Of a DNA stretch of 64,000 nucleotides, positions 20,217 through 28,716 are shown piece by piece (position 1 is the first letter of the stretch; every line of letters begins with the position of its first letter). The notes beneath the pieces were generated by a model that was given only the letters and a program-made list of their open reading frames with translations, had not been told where the DNA came from and made no database searches. Source of the DNA: Phytohabitans rumicis (GTDB taxonomy: Bacteria > Actinomycetota > Actinomycetes > Mycobacteriales > Micromonosporaceae); contig NZ_BLPG01000001.1 in NCBI RefSeq assembly GCF_011764445.1, positions 5,270,001 to 5,334,000 of the forward strand. The letters run 5' to 3'. A program made the translations under genes and the position numbers.

Positions 20217-21383
20217 ATGACGACAGAACCATTTGAAGCGTACCGGCTACCGGAAGAACACGAAGCCGTGCGCGAGGCGGTTCGGGCCGTCTGCGACGCC
20301 AAGGTCGCCCCCAACGCCGCCGAGGCGGACGAGACCGGCGAGTTCCCCAAGGCGTCGTACGACGCGCTGCGGGCCGCCGACTTCCACGCCCCGCACATCC
20401 CCGTCGAGTACGGCGGCGCGGGCGCGGACGCGCTCGCCACCGCGGTCGTCATCGAAGAGGTGGCCCGCGCCTGCGCAGCCTCCTCGCTCATCCCGGCGGT
20501 CAACAAGCTCGGCACGCTGCCGCTGCTGCTGGCCGGCTCGGACGAGCTCAAGCGCCAGGTCCTCCCGCTCGTGGCCAGCGGCGAGGCGATGTTCTCCTAT
20601 TGCTTGTCCGAACCGGAGGCCGGCAGCGACGCCGCGGCCATGACCACCCGCGCGGAGCGGGACGGCGACTCCTGGGTGCTCAACGGCGTCAAGCGCTGGA
20701 TCACGAACGCCGGCGTATCGCGCTTCTACACCGTCTTCGCCGTCACCGAGCCGGGCGCCGGCGCGCGGGGGATCTCGGCGTTCGTGGTGGAGAAGTCGGA
20801 TACGGGGGTCAGCTTCGGCGCACCGGAGAAGAAGCTCGGCATCAAGGGCTCGCCCACCCGTGAGGTCTATCTGGACGACGTGCGGATCCCCGCCGACCGG
20901 ATCATCGGCGAGCCGGGCAGCGGATTCGGCACCGCCATGCGCACCCTGGACCACACCCGCGTGACGATCGCGGCACAGGCGGTCGGCATCGCCCAGGGCG
21001 CACTCGACCACGCCGCCAAGTACGTCACCGAGCGCACCCAGTTCGGCAAGCCGGTGGCCGAGTTCCAGGGCATCCAGTTCATGCTGGCCGACATGGCCAT
21101 GAAGCTGGAGGCGGCCCGCCAGCTCACATACGCCGCGGCCGGCCGCTCAGAACGCGGTGACGCGGATCTCACGTTCTTCGGCGCGGCCGCCAAGTGCTTC
21201 GCGTCCGACGCCGCGATGGAGATCACCACCGACGCGGTCCAACTCCTCGGCGGGTACGGCTACACCCGCGACTTCCCGCTGGAGCGCATGATGCGCGACG
21301 CCAAGATCACTCAGATCTACGAGGGCACCAACCAGGTCCAGCGCATCGTCATGGCAAGACAACTCCTCAAGTCCCTCCGCTAA
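20217..21383 (+). CDS. acyl-CoA dehydrogenase
   Basis: 388 residues, typical of the FAD-dependent short/medium-chain acyl-CoA dehydrogenases. Motifs are YCLSEPEAGSDA and WITNAG (FAD and substrate binding), ERTQFGKPVAEFQ, 'LLGGYGYTRDFPLERMMRD' and IYEGTNQVQR, whose Glu is the catalytic base. A good RBS (GGGGAGG) lies upstream of ATG 20217. Substrate is not predictable from sequence; an acetoacetyl-CoA synthetase lies 2 kb away, but there is no shared operon. Confidence 0.93.
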   Translation: MTTEPFEAYRLPEEHEAVREAVRAVCDAKVAPNAAEADETGEFPKASYDALRAADFHAPHIPVEYGGAGADALATAVVIEEVARACAASSLIPAVNKLGTLPLLLAGSDELKRQVLPLVASGEAMFSYCLSEPEAGSDAAAMTTRAERDGDSWVLNGVKRWITNAGVSRFYTVFAVTEPGAGARGISAFVVEKSDTGVSFGAPEKKLGIKGSPTREVYLDDVRIPADRIIGEPGSGFGTAMRTLDHTRVTIAAQAVGIAQGALDHAAKYVTERTQFGKPVAEFQGIQFMLADMAMKLEAARQLTYAAAGRSERGDADLTFFGAAAKCFASDAAMEITTDAVQLLGGYGYTRDFPLERMMRDAKITQIYEGTNQVQRIVMARQLLKSLR

Positions 21384-21483
21384 CGCCTCCCCACCCACTC
21401 CACGCCCTGCACGCCACGCGCCCTGCACGCCGCGCGTGCCCGGGCGCCTCGCGCGCTGCGTGGCCCGCGCGCGCCGCGCGCGC

Positions 21484-21580
21484 CGATCAAGGACTTCCGC
21501 GGCGATCAAGGGCAAAAGGTCGTGGATCGGAGATCGAGTCGCGGCCGTTCGCCCTTGATCGACGGCCTAGTCCTTGATCG
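21484..21580. repeat. GATCAAGG palindromic repeat, copy B
   Basis: Same nested-arm layout as copy A: outer GATCAAGGACT against AGTCCTTGATC, inner GATCAAGGGC against GCCCTTGATC. First of three copies in tandem, spaced at about 190-210 bp. Confidence 0.92.
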
Positions 21581-21691
21581 GCGCGTGGCCGCGGGCGCCG
21601 CGTGCCGGCGGCCGCGCACCGCGTGACCTGCGTGTGCCGAAGCTGGCTCGCGCACCGCGCGCACCGCGTGACCCGCCCGCGCCGCGCGCGC

Positions 21692-21788
21692 CGATCAAGG
21701 ATTTCTACGTCGATCAAGGGCAAAAGGTCGTGGTTTGGAGATCGAGTCGCGGCCGTTGGCCCTTGATCGACGGCATAGTCCTTGATCG
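21692..21788. repeat. GATCAAGG palindromic repeat, copy C
   Basis: Second copy of the array. Inner arms are perfect; the left outer arm has GGATTT in place of GGACTT, so that arm pairs less well. Confidence 0.92.
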
Positions 21789-21881
21789 CCGCGTGGCGAC
21801 GGCCTGTGGGCGCCGCGTGCTGGTGGCCGCGCGCCGTGCGTGGTCTGCGGGCGGTGCGTGGCCTGCGCGCGCCGCGCGTGC

Positions 21882-22021
21882 CGATCAAGGCTTTCTGCGT
21901 CGATCAAGGGCGAATGGTCGTGGATCGGAGATCCAGTCGCGGCCGTTCGCCCTTGATCGACGCAGAACTCCTTGATCGACGGCATAGTCCTTGATCGACG
22001 CGCTGCGGCGATCAAGGACTG
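21882..22021. repeat. GATCAAGG palindromic repeat, copy D with extra right half
   Basis: Third copy of the array (21882-21978), followed by a duplicated right arm (CGGCATAGTCCTTGATCG) and an inverted left arm (GATCAAGGACT). This makes a compound structure ending one base before the stop codon of the next gene. Confidence 0.9.
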
Positions 22022-22960
22022 CTAGCGGGACGGTTGGGTGGCTTCGGGGTCGTCGTCGGGGGCGGTGCGGGCGCCGGGCGGGGTGATCGGCGGCGGGGTC
22101 GGCGCGGACCAGGCCGGCCGGGGGTACGCGTCCGGCGGCGGCGGGCCCTTCAGGAGCTGGGTCGCCTCGCCGTCCGGGGCGTTCAGCCGGGTCGTGGTGG
22201 GCTCCGCCGTGGGCGCCGTGATCCGCGTCGTGGCCTCAGCCGGCGACGGAGGCGGAGGTAGAGGAGGCGGAGAAGGCACGGGCGGAGAAGGCGGGTTCAG
22301 CCGGGTCGTGGCCTGCTCCAAGTACGACGGTGGCGGGGGCAGCGGCGGAGGCGGGCTGGCCTGGAACGCCGTCGTCGGGGCCGGGTCGGCCGGGCGGGGC
22401 GGGGGCGGGCTGAGCGGCTGCGCGAGGTAGCCGGGCGTGGCCCCGAAGCCGCCCTGGGGCGGTGGCGTGGCGCCGGGTGGCAGGCCGTACGGCGGCACCG
22501 GTCCGCCGGGAGCGCCCATGGGAGCCCCGTACGCCGGGACCGGGGCGGGCGGCGACGCGTACCGGCGCCAGCGGCGGGGGCTCAGCACCGTGGCGAGCAG
22601 CGGCACGGCCAGCACCGCGCCCCAGGCGAGAGCCGGGTACGTCAGCGCTTGGTCGCCGCTCTGCAGATCGGTGGGCATCGTGTCGAAGTACGAGGACGGG
22701 TCGAAGGCGGCCCACGTGGTGAGCCCGAGGAAGACCAGTCCGATCAGCGCCGGCCCGATCGGGGAGAGCCGCGCCATCACCAGCACCGCGTAGAGCGCAC
22801 CGCCGGCGATCAGCGCGGCCAGCCCGAGCAGGATGTCCAGGTCGAAACCGCTGGTGAACTGGCGGGTACCACGGAATATCTCGCTGGTCCCGTAGCCGGT
22901 CGCCACCCAGATCAGCGGCGCCAGGAACAGGGACAGGAATAGCGAACCGGCGTGGCGCAT
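22022..22960 (-). CDS. four-TM membrane protein with long proline-rich tail
   Basis: 312 residues. Four hydrophobic segments occupy residues 1-125 (starting MRHAGSLFLSLFLAPLIW), then RRWRRY. A cytoplasmic tail of about 170 residues follows, rich in Pro, Ala, Gly and Thr with recurring TTRLN/TRI elements and poly-Pro blocks. It is a paralogue of the next gene upstream: both share 'MRH..SL', 'R(F/L)SP(L/I)GP' and '(R/Q)RWRR(Y/W)'. Its TAG stop lies one base past the repeat array. Function unknown. Confidence 0.8.
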   Translation of the reverse strand: MRHAGSLFLSLFLAPLIWVATGYGTSEIFRGTRQFTSGFDLDILLGLAALIAGGALYAVLVMARLSPIGPALIGLVFLGLTTWAAFDPSSYFDTMPTDLQSGDQALTYPALAWGAVLAVPLLATVLSPRRWRRYASPPAPVPAYGAPMGAPGGPVPPYGLPPGATPPPQGGFGATPGYLAQPLSPPPPRPADPAPTTAFQASPPPPLPPPPSYLEQATTRLNPPSPPVPSPPPLPPPPSPAEATTRITAPTAEPTTTRLNAPDGEATQLLKGPPPPDAYPRPAWSAPTPPPITPPGARTAPDDDPEATQPSR

Positions 22961-23022
22961 GGGCCCCTCCCAATGTCATGTGCCACGCGCACCGTACCCC
23001 GCAGTGGCAAGCGCCTGAACAG

Positions 23023-23625
23023 CTAAGACTCGACGCGTTTGCCGACGGTCGACGGCGGCGCCGACCACGGCGTCTCGCCGGAGGTCCGAGCGCCGACCAC
23101 AGGCGCATCCACCAACGGCGCATCCACCGCAGGCGCATCCACCACGGGGGCGTCGGTCAACGTCGATTCGAGGTCCGGCGAAGCGGGAGAGACAGCCGCG
23201 ACGGGCCACCGCCGCCAGCGCTGGGCGCTGAACGTCGCGATCACCAGCAGCGCCCCGAGCAGCACCAGGGTGCCGTTGTCGAGCGGCTGCTCCAGCGGGA
23301 TGGCCCGGTCGAGGACCTCCCAGCCGTCCGGTACGAGGTCGCGCACCGCGAACGGGTCGGCGAAGAGCCCGGCGTACGGGGTGACCAGCAGCAGACCCGC
23401 GACGAGCGGGCCGAGCGGTGAGAAACGCAGCGTGCCGATGAGCCCGAGCACGATCCCGGCCACGACCAGATAGATCGCGGGTTCGATCAGGTCGGCGGTG
23501 TTGTAGCTGCCGCTTGCCGCCCAATCGTTCACGGTCCGTGCCGAGTCGCCCTGGCCCATCGAGACGAGCACCCAGGCCAGCGGCGCGGCGACCACGCCCG
23601 CGAGCAAACTCCATAGATGTCGCAT
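23023..23625 (-). CDS. four-TM membrane protein, paralogue of the neighbouring gene
   Basis: 200 residues. Four TM segments (residues 1-145) begin MRHLWSLLAGVVAAPLAWVL and include 'LRFSPLGPLVAGLLLV'. After RWRRW comes a short tail with a five-residue repeat, DAPVV/DAPAV/DAPLV/DAPVV. Tandem paralogue of the 22.0-23.0 kb gene with a much shorter tail. Function unknown; divergent from acetoacetyl-CoA synthetase across 53 bp. Confidence 0.82.
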   Translation of the reverse strand: MRHLWSLLAGVVAAPLAWVLVSMGQGDSARTVNDWAASGSYNTADLIEPAIYLVVAGIVLGLIGTLRFSPLGPLVAGLLLVTPYAGLFADPFAVRDLVPDGWEVLDRAIPLEQPLDNGTLVLLGALLVIATFSAQRWRRWPVAAVSPASPDLESTLTDAPVVDAPAVDAPLVDAPVVGARTSGETPWSAPPSTVGKRVES

Positions 23626-23678
23626 GCGCGCACCGTACCGGTTCCGTCGATATCTGGCACCGGGGGCAAGATGTCCAC

Positions 23679-25601
23679 ATGACAGAGGGCAAGGTGCTGT
23701 GGGAGCCGCCGGCTGACGTACGGGACCGGTCCCGCATCGGGGCCTACCTGCGGTGGCTGCGCGAGTACCGCGGGTTGAACTTCGCGGCGTACGCCGACCT
23801 GTGGCAGTGGTCGGTCGACGACCTCGCCGGGTTCTGGCGGTCCATCTGGGACTACTTCGAGGTCCTCGCGCACACCGAGCCGACCGCCACCATCGAGCAC
23901 CCGACGATGCCCGGCGCCCGCTGGTTTCCCGGCGCCACCCTGAACTACGCCGAGCACGTCCTGCGCATGCCGGGTCTGGCCGACGGCGACCCGGTCGTGT
24001 TGGCGTACTCGCAAACGCGCGGACCTGTCACGCTCACGGCGGGTGACCTGCGCGACCAGGTCCGGCGGGCCCGCGCGGAGCTGCGCCGCCTCGGTGTCGG
24101 CCGGGGCGACCGGGTGGCCGCGTACGCCCCGAACATCCCCGAGACGTACGTGCTGATGCTGGCCACGGCGAGCCTGGGCGCGGTGTTCTCCTCGTGCGCG
24201 CCGGAGTTCGGCACCCGCAGCGTGGTGGACCGGTGGCAGCAGATCGAGCCGACCGTCCTCTTCGCGGTCGACGGCTACCGGTACGGCGAGAAGGCGGTGG
24301 ACCGCCGTGCCGAAGTGGCCGCGATCCAGGAGGCGCTGCCCTCGCTCCGGCACACGATCATGCTGCCCTATCTGGCCGGCGGCGACTTCGCCTGGCCGCA
24401 GACCGGCGAGGAGCTGGCCTTCGAGCCGGTGCCGTTCGACCACCCGCTCTACGTCCTCTATTCCTCCGGCACGACCGGGTTGCCCAAGCCGATCGTGCAC
24501 GGGCACGGCGGCATCCTGGTCGAGCACCTCAAGATGCTGGCCCTGCATCACGACCTGGGCCCGGGTGACCGGTTCTTCTGGTTCACCACCACCGGCTGGA
24601 TGATGTGGAACTTCCTGGTCTCCGCGCCGGCGGTGGGCGCGACGATCGTGCTGTTCGACGGAAATCCAGGCCACCCGGACCTGGACAGCCTGTGGCGGCT
24701 GGCCGATGAGGCCGGCGTGACGTTTTTCGGCACCAGTGCGCCGTTCCTGCTCGCCTGTCGCAAGGCGGGGCTGCGGCCGCAGGCGAACCCCCAGCTGCGC
24801 GGCGTCGGCTCCACCGGCGCGCCGCTGCCGCCGGAGGGCTTCGCCTGGGTGTACGACGCGTTCGGCCCGACCATCCAGTTGCAGTCCCTGTCCGGCGGCA
24901 CCGACGTGTGCACCGGGTTCGTCGGCGGCGTCCCGCTGGTCCCGGTGTACGAGGGTGAGCTGTCCTGCCGCGCCCTGGGCGCCCGGGTGGAGGCGTACGA
25001 CAGCGGCGGCAAGCCGGTCATAGGCCAGCTCGGCGAGCTGGTCATCACCGCGCCGATGCCCAGCATGCCGGTCGGGTTCTGGGGCGACACGGACGGCAGC
25101 CGCTACCGCGAGGCGTACTTCGACGTCTACCCGGGCGTGTGGCGGCACGGCGACTGGATCACCATCAGCGAGCGCGGCACCTGCGTGATCACCGGCCGCT
25201 CCGACGCCACCCTCAACCGCGGCGGCGTCCGGCTGGGCACGGCCGAGTTCTACTCCGTGGTGGAGGGCCTGGACGAGATCACCGACTCCCTGGTGATCCA
25301 CCTCGAGGGCGGTGAACAGGGCGAACTCCTGCTTTTCGTGGTGCTCGCCGACGACCGGGAGCTGGACGACGAGCTGCGCCGGAAGATCGCCCGGGAGCTG
25401 CGCACCGCGCTGTCACCGCGGCACGTGCCCGACGAGATCCACCAGGTCAAGGCCGTACCGCGCACGCTGAGCGCGAAGAAGCTGGAGGTGCCGGTGAAGA
25501 AGATCCTCACCGGTACGCCGGTGCGGGAGGCGGCGGCGGCAGGTGCCCTGGTCAACCCGGAGTCGCTGTCCGCGTTCGAGCGTTTCGCCAAGGAACGCTG
25601 A
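23679..25601 (+). CDS. aacS: acetoacetyl-CoA synthetase
   Basis: 640 residues, family-typical. ATP-dependent activation of acetoacetate to acetoacetyl-CoA. ANL-superfamily motifs are YVLYSSGTTGLPKPIVHGH (AMP-binding P-loop), 'WFTTTGWMMWNF', 'GSTGAPLPPEGF', 'SLSGGTDVCTGFVG', 'WRHGDWITI', 'GRSDATLNRGGVRLGTAEFY' and the C-terminal catalytic Lys region 'RTLSAKKLEVPVKK'. The N-terminal 'WEPPADVRDRSRIGAYLRWL' is characteristic of AacS rather than acetyl-CoA synthetase. ATG at 23679 was chosen because homology begins there; the frame is open further upstream without homology. Confidence 0.95.
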   Translation: MTEGKVLWEPPADVRDRSRIGAYLRWLREYRGLNFAAYADLWQWSVDDLAGFWRSIWDYFEVLAHTEPTATIEHPTMPGARWFPGATLNYAEHVLRMPGLADGDPVVLAYSQTRGPVTLTAGDLRDQVRRARAELRRLGVGRGDRVAAYAPNIPETYVLMLATASLGAVFSSCAPEFGTRSVVDRWQQIEPTVLFAVDGYRYGEKAVDRRAEVAAIQEALPSLRHTIMLPYLAGGDFAWPQTGEELAFEPVPFDHPLYVLYSSGTTGLPKPIVHGHGGILVEHLKMLALHHDLGPGDRFFWFTTTGWMMWNFLVSAPAVGATIVLFDGNPGHPDLDSLWRLADEAGVTFFGTSAPFLLACRKAGLRPQANPQLRGVGSTGAPLPPEGFAWVYDAFGPTIQLQSLSGGTDVCTGFVGGVPLVPVYEGELSCRALGARVEAYDSGGKPVIGQLGELVITAPMPSMPVGFWGDTDGSRYREAYFDVYPGVWRHGDWITISERGTCVITGRSDATLNRGGVRLGTAEFYSVVEGLDEITDSLVIHLEGGEQGELLLFVVLADDRELDDELRRKIARELRTALSPRHVPDEIHQVKAVPRTLSAKKLEVPVKKILTGTPVREAAAAGALVNPESLSAFERFAKER

Positions 25602-25605
25602 CGGG

Positions 25606-26277
25606 TCAGTAGACGACGGTGACCTTCTCCGCCGCGACCCGGTCACCGAGCCGGGCCGCGTCCAGGCGCCCGCAGAGGACCACCGTGGCGCCCGCGGCCA
25701 GCGGCGCCAGCAGCCAGTCCAGCGGATCCGGGTGCTTCGCGGCGTCGACCAGCACCCGGTCGCCGGCGCCGACGCCCAGGTCCGCGGCGCGCCTTCCCGC
25801 GCGCAGGGCCAGCTCCGCGCCATCGCCATCCATCGGGTACGGCGTGAAGTGGTCACCGTACGTACGTACCTCGACCACGTAGTCGGCGAAACCCTCCGGG
25901 GCGGGCCGCATCGGCATGGCCATCGGTGCCAGCCCGAGCGCGAACCGGTCCCCGGCCGGCCATCGTTCCGCGTCGGCCAGCCGGTCGGCGGCGGCGAAGA
26001 GCACGTCCACCGGGCCCTCCTCGGCACCCACCGTGAGCCCGGCGGACCAGCAGCCGAGCAGTACGGCGGCGGTCTGCCAGTGCGGCGGGAGCAGCACCCC
26101 GGCCCGGTCGCCCTGGCCCAGCCCGAGGCCGTCGACCAGCAGGTTCGCCGTCTTGGCCACCCAGTTGTCCAGTGTCGCGCCGGACAGCTCGGTCCGGTCC
26201 CCGGTCGCGTCGTCGTACCACGTCAGCAGCGGCCGGGCCGGATTCTTGGCCACCGCGGCGGTGAACAGTTCGATCAC
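25606..26277 (-). CDS. TIGR03089-family protein (truncated AMP-binding enzyme homologue)
   Basis: 223 residues resembling only the N-terminal part of acyl-CoA synthetases (ANL fold): 'PARPLLTWYDDATGDRTELSG', 'TANLLVDGLGLGQGDRAGVL', 'LLGCWSAGLTVG'. The ATP-binding P-loop and the catalytic C-terminal domain are absent, as in the actinobacterial TIGR03089 family, so it should not adenylate by itself. Mycobacteria carry this family beside nucleotide-sugar genes, and here too it abuts, divergently, a glycosyltransferase and GDP-mannose pyrophosphorylase. It converges on aacS with a 4-bp gap. Confidence 0.8.
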   Translation of the reverse strand: MIELFTAAVAKNPARPLLTWYDDATGDRTELSGATLDNWVAKTANLLVDGLGLGQGDRAGVLLPPHWQTAAVLLGCWSAGLTVGAEEGPVDVLFAAADRLADAERWPAGDRFALGLAPMAMPMRPAPEGFADYVVEVRTYGDHFTPYPMDGDGAELALRAGRRAADLGVGAGDRVLVDAAKHPDPLDWLLAPLAAGATVVLCGRLDAARLGDRVAAEKVTVVY

Positions 26278-26424
26278 AAGTACTCACTCACGTAGGAAAG
26301 GTCTTACCGTCGCGTCGCAGACAACGATCGCCGATCCGCTCGGCGTAGGCTTTACGTAAGTGTTGTTAGACACAGCCGAAGCGTCGGTCAACAGCCGGCG
26401 AAGACAGCATCAAGGAGCCGCCCC

Positions 26425-27570
26425 GTGACCCCCGGTAGTCCGCCCCGCGTGCTCGTCGACGCCACGAGTGTTCCCGCCGACCGGGGCGGCGTGGGTAGAT
26501 ACGTCGACGGACTGCTCGGCGCCCTCGCCAAGGTGATCGGATCCGGGGTGGAGCTGGCGGTGGTGTCCCTGCGCACCGACGTCGAGCGATACGCGCGGAT
26601 GCTGCCCGCCGCAGAGGTGATCTCCGCGCCGGCCGCCGTGGCGCACCGCCCGGCCCGGCTGGCCTGGGAGCAGACCGGCCTGCCGCTGCTCGCCCAGCAG
26701 GTGGGCGCCGAGGTGCTGCACTCGCCGTTCTATACCTGCCCGCTGCGGGCCGGTTGCCCGGTCACGGTGACCGTGCACGACGCGACGTTCTTCACCGAGC
26801 CGGAGCATTACGACAAGTCCCGCCGTACGTTCTTCCGCAGCGCCATCAAGACCGCGCTGCGCCGGGCCGAGCGGGTGATCGTGCCGAGCAAGGCCACCCG
26901 CGACGAGCTGATCCGGCTGCTCGACGCCGACCCCACCCGGATCGACGTGGCTTATCACGGGGTCGACCACGGGGCGTTCCACCCGCCCACCGACGAGGAA
27001 AAGGCCCGGGTGCGGGCCCGGCTGGGCCTGGGGAGCACCGACTACGTGGCGTTCCTGGGCGCCAAGGAGCCCCGCAAGAACGTGCCCAACCTGATCCGCG
27101 GCTGGGCGGCGGCGGTGCGTGACCGCCCCGAGCCACCCGCCCTGGTGATCGCCGGTGGGCAGGGGCACGACGACGCCATCGACCAGGCCGTGGCCGAGGC
27201 GCCCGCGCACCTGCGCCTGCTCCGGCCGGGTTACCTGCGCTACGCCGACCTGCCGGGCTTCCTCGGCGGTGCCCTGGTCGCCGCCTACCCGTCGTACGGC
27301 GAAGGATTTGGTCTTCCGATCTTGGAGGCGATGGCCTGCGCGACGCCGGTCCTGACCACGCCGCGCCTGTCCCTGCCGGAGGTCGGCGGCGACGCCGTGG
27401 CCTACACCAGCGAGGACCCGGCGCAGATCGCGACCGACCTGGCCGCGCTGCTCGATGACGAGGCGCGCCGGCTCTCCCTGGCCAAGGCCGGTTTCGACCG
27501 CGCTAAGGAGTTCACCTGGGAGTCCAGCGCGGAGGTGCACGTGGCGGCCTGGAGCCGGGCCGCTTCTTAA
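26425..27570 (+). CDS. GT4-family glycosyltransferase
   Basis: 381 residues, GT-B fold. The N-terminal donor/acceptor half begins PRVLVDATSVPADRGGVGRY; the C-terminal nucleotide-sugar half has 'FLGAKEPRKNVPNLI' and the retaining-GT E-x7-E motif in YGEGFGLPILEAMACATPVL. GTG at 26425. It lies 45 bp upstream of manC on the same strand, suggesting a mannosyltransferase using GDP-mannose (inference from context; substrate not readable from sequence). Confidence 0.88.
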   Translation: MTPGSPPRVLVDATSVPADRGGVGRYVDGLLGALAKVIGSGVELAVVSLRTDVERYARMLPAAEVISAPAAVAHRPARLAWEQTGLPLLAQQVGAEVLHSPFYTCPLRAGCPVTVTVHDATFFTEPEHYDKSRRTFFRSAIKTALRRAERVIVPSKATRDELIRLLDADPTRIDVAYHGVDHGAFHPPTDEEKARVRARLGLGSTDYVAFLGAKEPRKNVPNLIRGWAAAVRDRPEPPALVIAGGQGHDDAIDQAVAEAPAHLRLLRPGYLRYADLPGFLGGALVAAYPSYGEGFGLPILEAMACATPVLTTPRLSLPEVGGDAVAYTSEDPAQIATDLAALLDDEARRLSLAKAGFDRAKEFTWESSAEVHVAAWSRAAS

Positions 27571-27615
27571 GCATCCCAGCCTGAGCCGGAAACGTCGGCC
27601 GGGCATGATGGACTG

Positions 27616-28713
27616 ATGCTCTTCGCCGTCATCCCGGCGGGCGGCAGCGGCACGCGTTTGTGGCCGCTGTCCCGTGCCGGTAACCCGAAGTTCCTGCACC
27701 CGCTGACCGGCAGCGCCGCCTCGCTTCTGCAGGCGACCGTGGAGCGGCTGGCGCCGCTGACCGCCCCGGAGCGGACGCTGGTGGTGACCGGCGTGTCGCA
27801 TGCCGCCGCGGTGGCCCGGCAGCTCACCGGCCTGCCCGAGGAGAACATCCTGGTCGAGCCGTCGCCGCGGGACTCGTGTGCGGCGATCGGCCTGGCCGCC
27901 ATGGTCATCGCCCGCCGTGACTCGGACGCGGTGATGGGCTCCTTCGCCGCCGACCACCTGATCGGCGATCCCGATGCGTACGCGGCGACCGTCCGGCGGG
28001 CCGTGGACGGGGCGCAGCAGGGCCTGCTGATGACCGTGGGCATCACCCCGACCCGGCCCGAGACCGGGTACGGCTACCTCCAGTGTGGCGGGACGATCGG
28101 CGCCGGCCCGATGCGCATGGTCGAGGAGTTCAAGGAGAAGCCGGGGTACGACGTCGCGGTCTCCTATGTGGAGTCCGGCCGGTACTACTGGAACGCCGGC
28201 ATGTTCGTCTGGCGGGTCGACGCGTTCCTGGCCGAACTGGCGCGCCAGCGGCCGCAGATGCACGCCGGGCTGACCCGGATCGCCGATGCCTGGGACACCC
28301 CGGCCCGCGAGGACGTGCTCGGCGAGATCTGGCCGACGCTGCCGAAGATCTCCGTCGACTACGCGGTGATGGAGGGCGCGGCGGCGGCCGGGCGGGTGGG
28401 CACCGTCCCTGGCGACTTCGGCTGGAACGACGTGGGCGACTTCCACACGCTCGGTGACCTGCTGCCCGCCGACGCGGACGGCAACGTGGTGGTGGTCGGT
28501 GCCGCCGAGGAAAAGCCCGGGGTCCTGCTCCACGACTCGTCCGGGCTGGTCGTGCTCCCGCAGTCCGGCCGCCTGGTCGCCACGCTCGGCCTCCACGACA
28601 TGATCGTCGTGGACACCCCGGACGCCGTGATGATCTGCCCCCGTGACCGTGCGCAGGATGTCAAGAAGCTGGTCGACCGACTCAAAGAACGTGGTGCCGA
28701 CGGCTACGTTTAG
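27616..28713 (+). CDS. manC: mannose-1-phosphate guanylyltransferase
   Basis: 365 residues. It makes GDP-mannose from GTP and mannose-1-phosphate. Nucleotidyltransferase signature VIPAGGSGTRLWPLSR and PKFL at the N-terminus, then 'VEPSPRDSCAAIGLAA', 'FAADHLI', 'TRPETGYGYLQ', EFKEKP, 'YYWNAGMFVW', 'ISVDYAVMEGA' and 'DFGWNDVGDF'. Single-domain type without the C-terminal phosphomannose isomerase fusion. Called manB or manC in different genomes. Confidence 0.94.
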   Translation: MLFAVIPAGGSGTRLWPLSRAGNPKFLHPLTGSAASLLQATVERLAPLTAPERTLVVTGVSHAAAVARQLTGLPEENILVEPSPRDSCAAIGLAAMVIARRDSDAVMGSFAADHLIGDPDAYAATVRRAVDGAQQGLLMTVGITPTRPETGYGYLQCGGTIGAGPMRMVEEFKEKPGYDVAVSYVESGRYYWNAGMFVWRVDAFLAELARQRPQMHAGLTRIADAWDTPAREDVLGEIWPTLPKISVDYAVMEGAAAAGRVGTVPGDFGWNDVGDFHTLGDLLPADADGNVVVVGAAEEKPGVLLHDSSGLVVLPQSGRLVATLGLHDMIVVDTPDAVMICPRDRAQDVKKLVDRLKERGADGYV

Positions 28714-28716
28714 GTC

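Larger units (their letters stand above)
21384..22021. other. 638-bp intergenic repeat region
   Basis: No credible gene. It holds three GATCAAGG palindromes separated by very GC-rich, low-complexity spacers built from GCGCGCCGCG and CGTGxCCxGC words. Several short frames cross it in both directions only because the repeats lack stops in some frames. Confidence 0.85.

Noticed and set aside
21484-22021. CRISPR-like array of three repeats
   Set aside because: Units are ~97-bp palindromes with ~110-bp GC-rich spacers, with no cas genes and no short regular spacers; the same repeat also occurs singly elsewhere.
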